40,667 nucleotides of DNA from an uncultured Sutterella sp. (GTDB lineage Bacteria > Pseudomonadota > Gammaproteobacteria > Burkholderiales > Burkholderiaceae_F): positions 1 to 40,667 of the forward strand of contig CAJLHF010000016.1 in NCBI GenBank assembly GCA_905206365.1, in the 5' to 3' direction. Position 1 is the first letter of the stretch, and every line of letters begins with the position of its first letter. The translations under genes and the position numbers were made by a program. Positions 40,501 to 40,667 of this stretch are shown here, piece after piece. Below the pieces are notes generated by a model, which made no database searches, was not told where the DNA came from, and saw nothing but the letters and a program-made list of their open reading frames with translations.

Positions 40501-40624
40501 GGAGGTTTCGGTCCTGAAGGCTTGGAATCGTCGGGAGAGAAAGTGTAGCGACTCGGGAGACGTTCGGGAAAGAGCGTACTTTCACGCCCGTCCGTTTTTC
40601 CGACCATTCGTATCTTTACCCGAC

Positions 40625-40666
40625 GTGCCGTAAAGCCCCGCCGTTCACGGCGGGGATATAAGGCAC
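40625..40666. mobile_element. Possible IS200/IS605-type element end hairpin
   Basis: A perfect 8-bp hairpin CCCCGCCG-TTCA-CGGCGGGG (40636-40655) lies inside an outer match GTGCC/GGCAC (40625-40629, 40662-40666). GC hairpins with this look, followed by ATATAAGG, resemble the ends of IS200/IS605 (TnpB) elements from memory. No transposase is visible, because the window ends here. A plain terminator of an off-window gene is the alternative. Confidence 0.35.
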
Positions 40667-40667
40667 C

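Noticed and set aside
1..40667. CRISPR arrays, tRNA and rRNA genes
   Set aside because: No regularly spaced repeats, cloverleaf sequences or rRNA-like conserved stretches were seen on either strand by eye.

Overview
The window is GC-rich and protein-dense. It looks like a chromosomal segment of an anaerobic, host-associated betaproteobacterium, most likely Sutterellaceae (Burkholderiales). This rests on family recognition, not on a marker gene. The evidence is a Burkholderiales-type porin, a short H-NS protein ending in the WSGRGRQPEW motif, several Tat-exported fumarate-reductase-type flavoproteins with a small tetraheme cytochrome, a TtrS/TtrR-like two-component pair, an [FeFe] hydrogenase and a rubrerythrin. 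I see no rRNA, tRNA or CRISPR.

Layout, left to right. 1-5130 (minus strand): an AbgA-like aminobenzoyl-glutamate amidohydrolase, a membrane-anchored DUF945/YdgA-like protein, a small unknown protein and secreted endonuclease I. 5457-10113 (plus): H-NS; a MazG-fold protein with a two-module C-terminal part resembling DUF6508; and one uninterrupted reading frame that joins an [FeFe] hydrogenase to a double-rubredoxin rubrerythrin. 10422-16772 (plus): a compact fatty-acid/aryl-polyene-like set made of a ketosynthase fused to an ApeP-like dehydratase, a ketoreductase, a second ketosynthase, a phosphopantetheinyl transferase and an O-methyltransferase. 17415-23173: an aldehyde dehydrogenase, a YczE-type membrane protein, a flavin-reductase-like protein, and a divergent LysR/TDT-channel pair.

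23352-33679 (minus) is a respiratory island. It holds an FMN+FAD flavoprotein; an operon of an exported TIM-barrel protein, a tetraheme cytochrome and a Tat flavoprotein (a split flavocytochrome c); and an overlapping operon of a PhnD-type sensor kinase, a FixJ-type response regulator and another Tat flavoprotein. A perfect 8-bp inverted repeat sits against the -35 region of the split-flavocytochrome operon. 33755-36800 holds one intact porin between two broken copies. 37053-40500 (minus) has a fourth Tat flavoprotein, which alone keeps the canonical fumarate-reductase residues, a hemolysin III family protein and a second FixJ-type regulator. The right edge carries a hairpin that may be the end of an IS200/IS605-type element.

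How the parts may work together (inference): the organism seems to respire anaerobically on several external organic acceptors. One small tetraheme cytochrome may feed several exchangeable periplasmic flavoproteins, and FixJ-type regulators may switch these operons. The hydrogenase-rubrerythrin protein may couple H2 or reducing equivalents to peroxide removal. The polyketide-like operon could make an aryl-polyene-like or modified acyl product, but it lacks a carrier protein, starter ligase and exporter within the window. The strongest candidates for something undescribed are the hydrogenase-rubrerythrin frame, the TIM-barrel/split-flavocytochrome operon and the reduced ketosynthase-dehydratase cluster.
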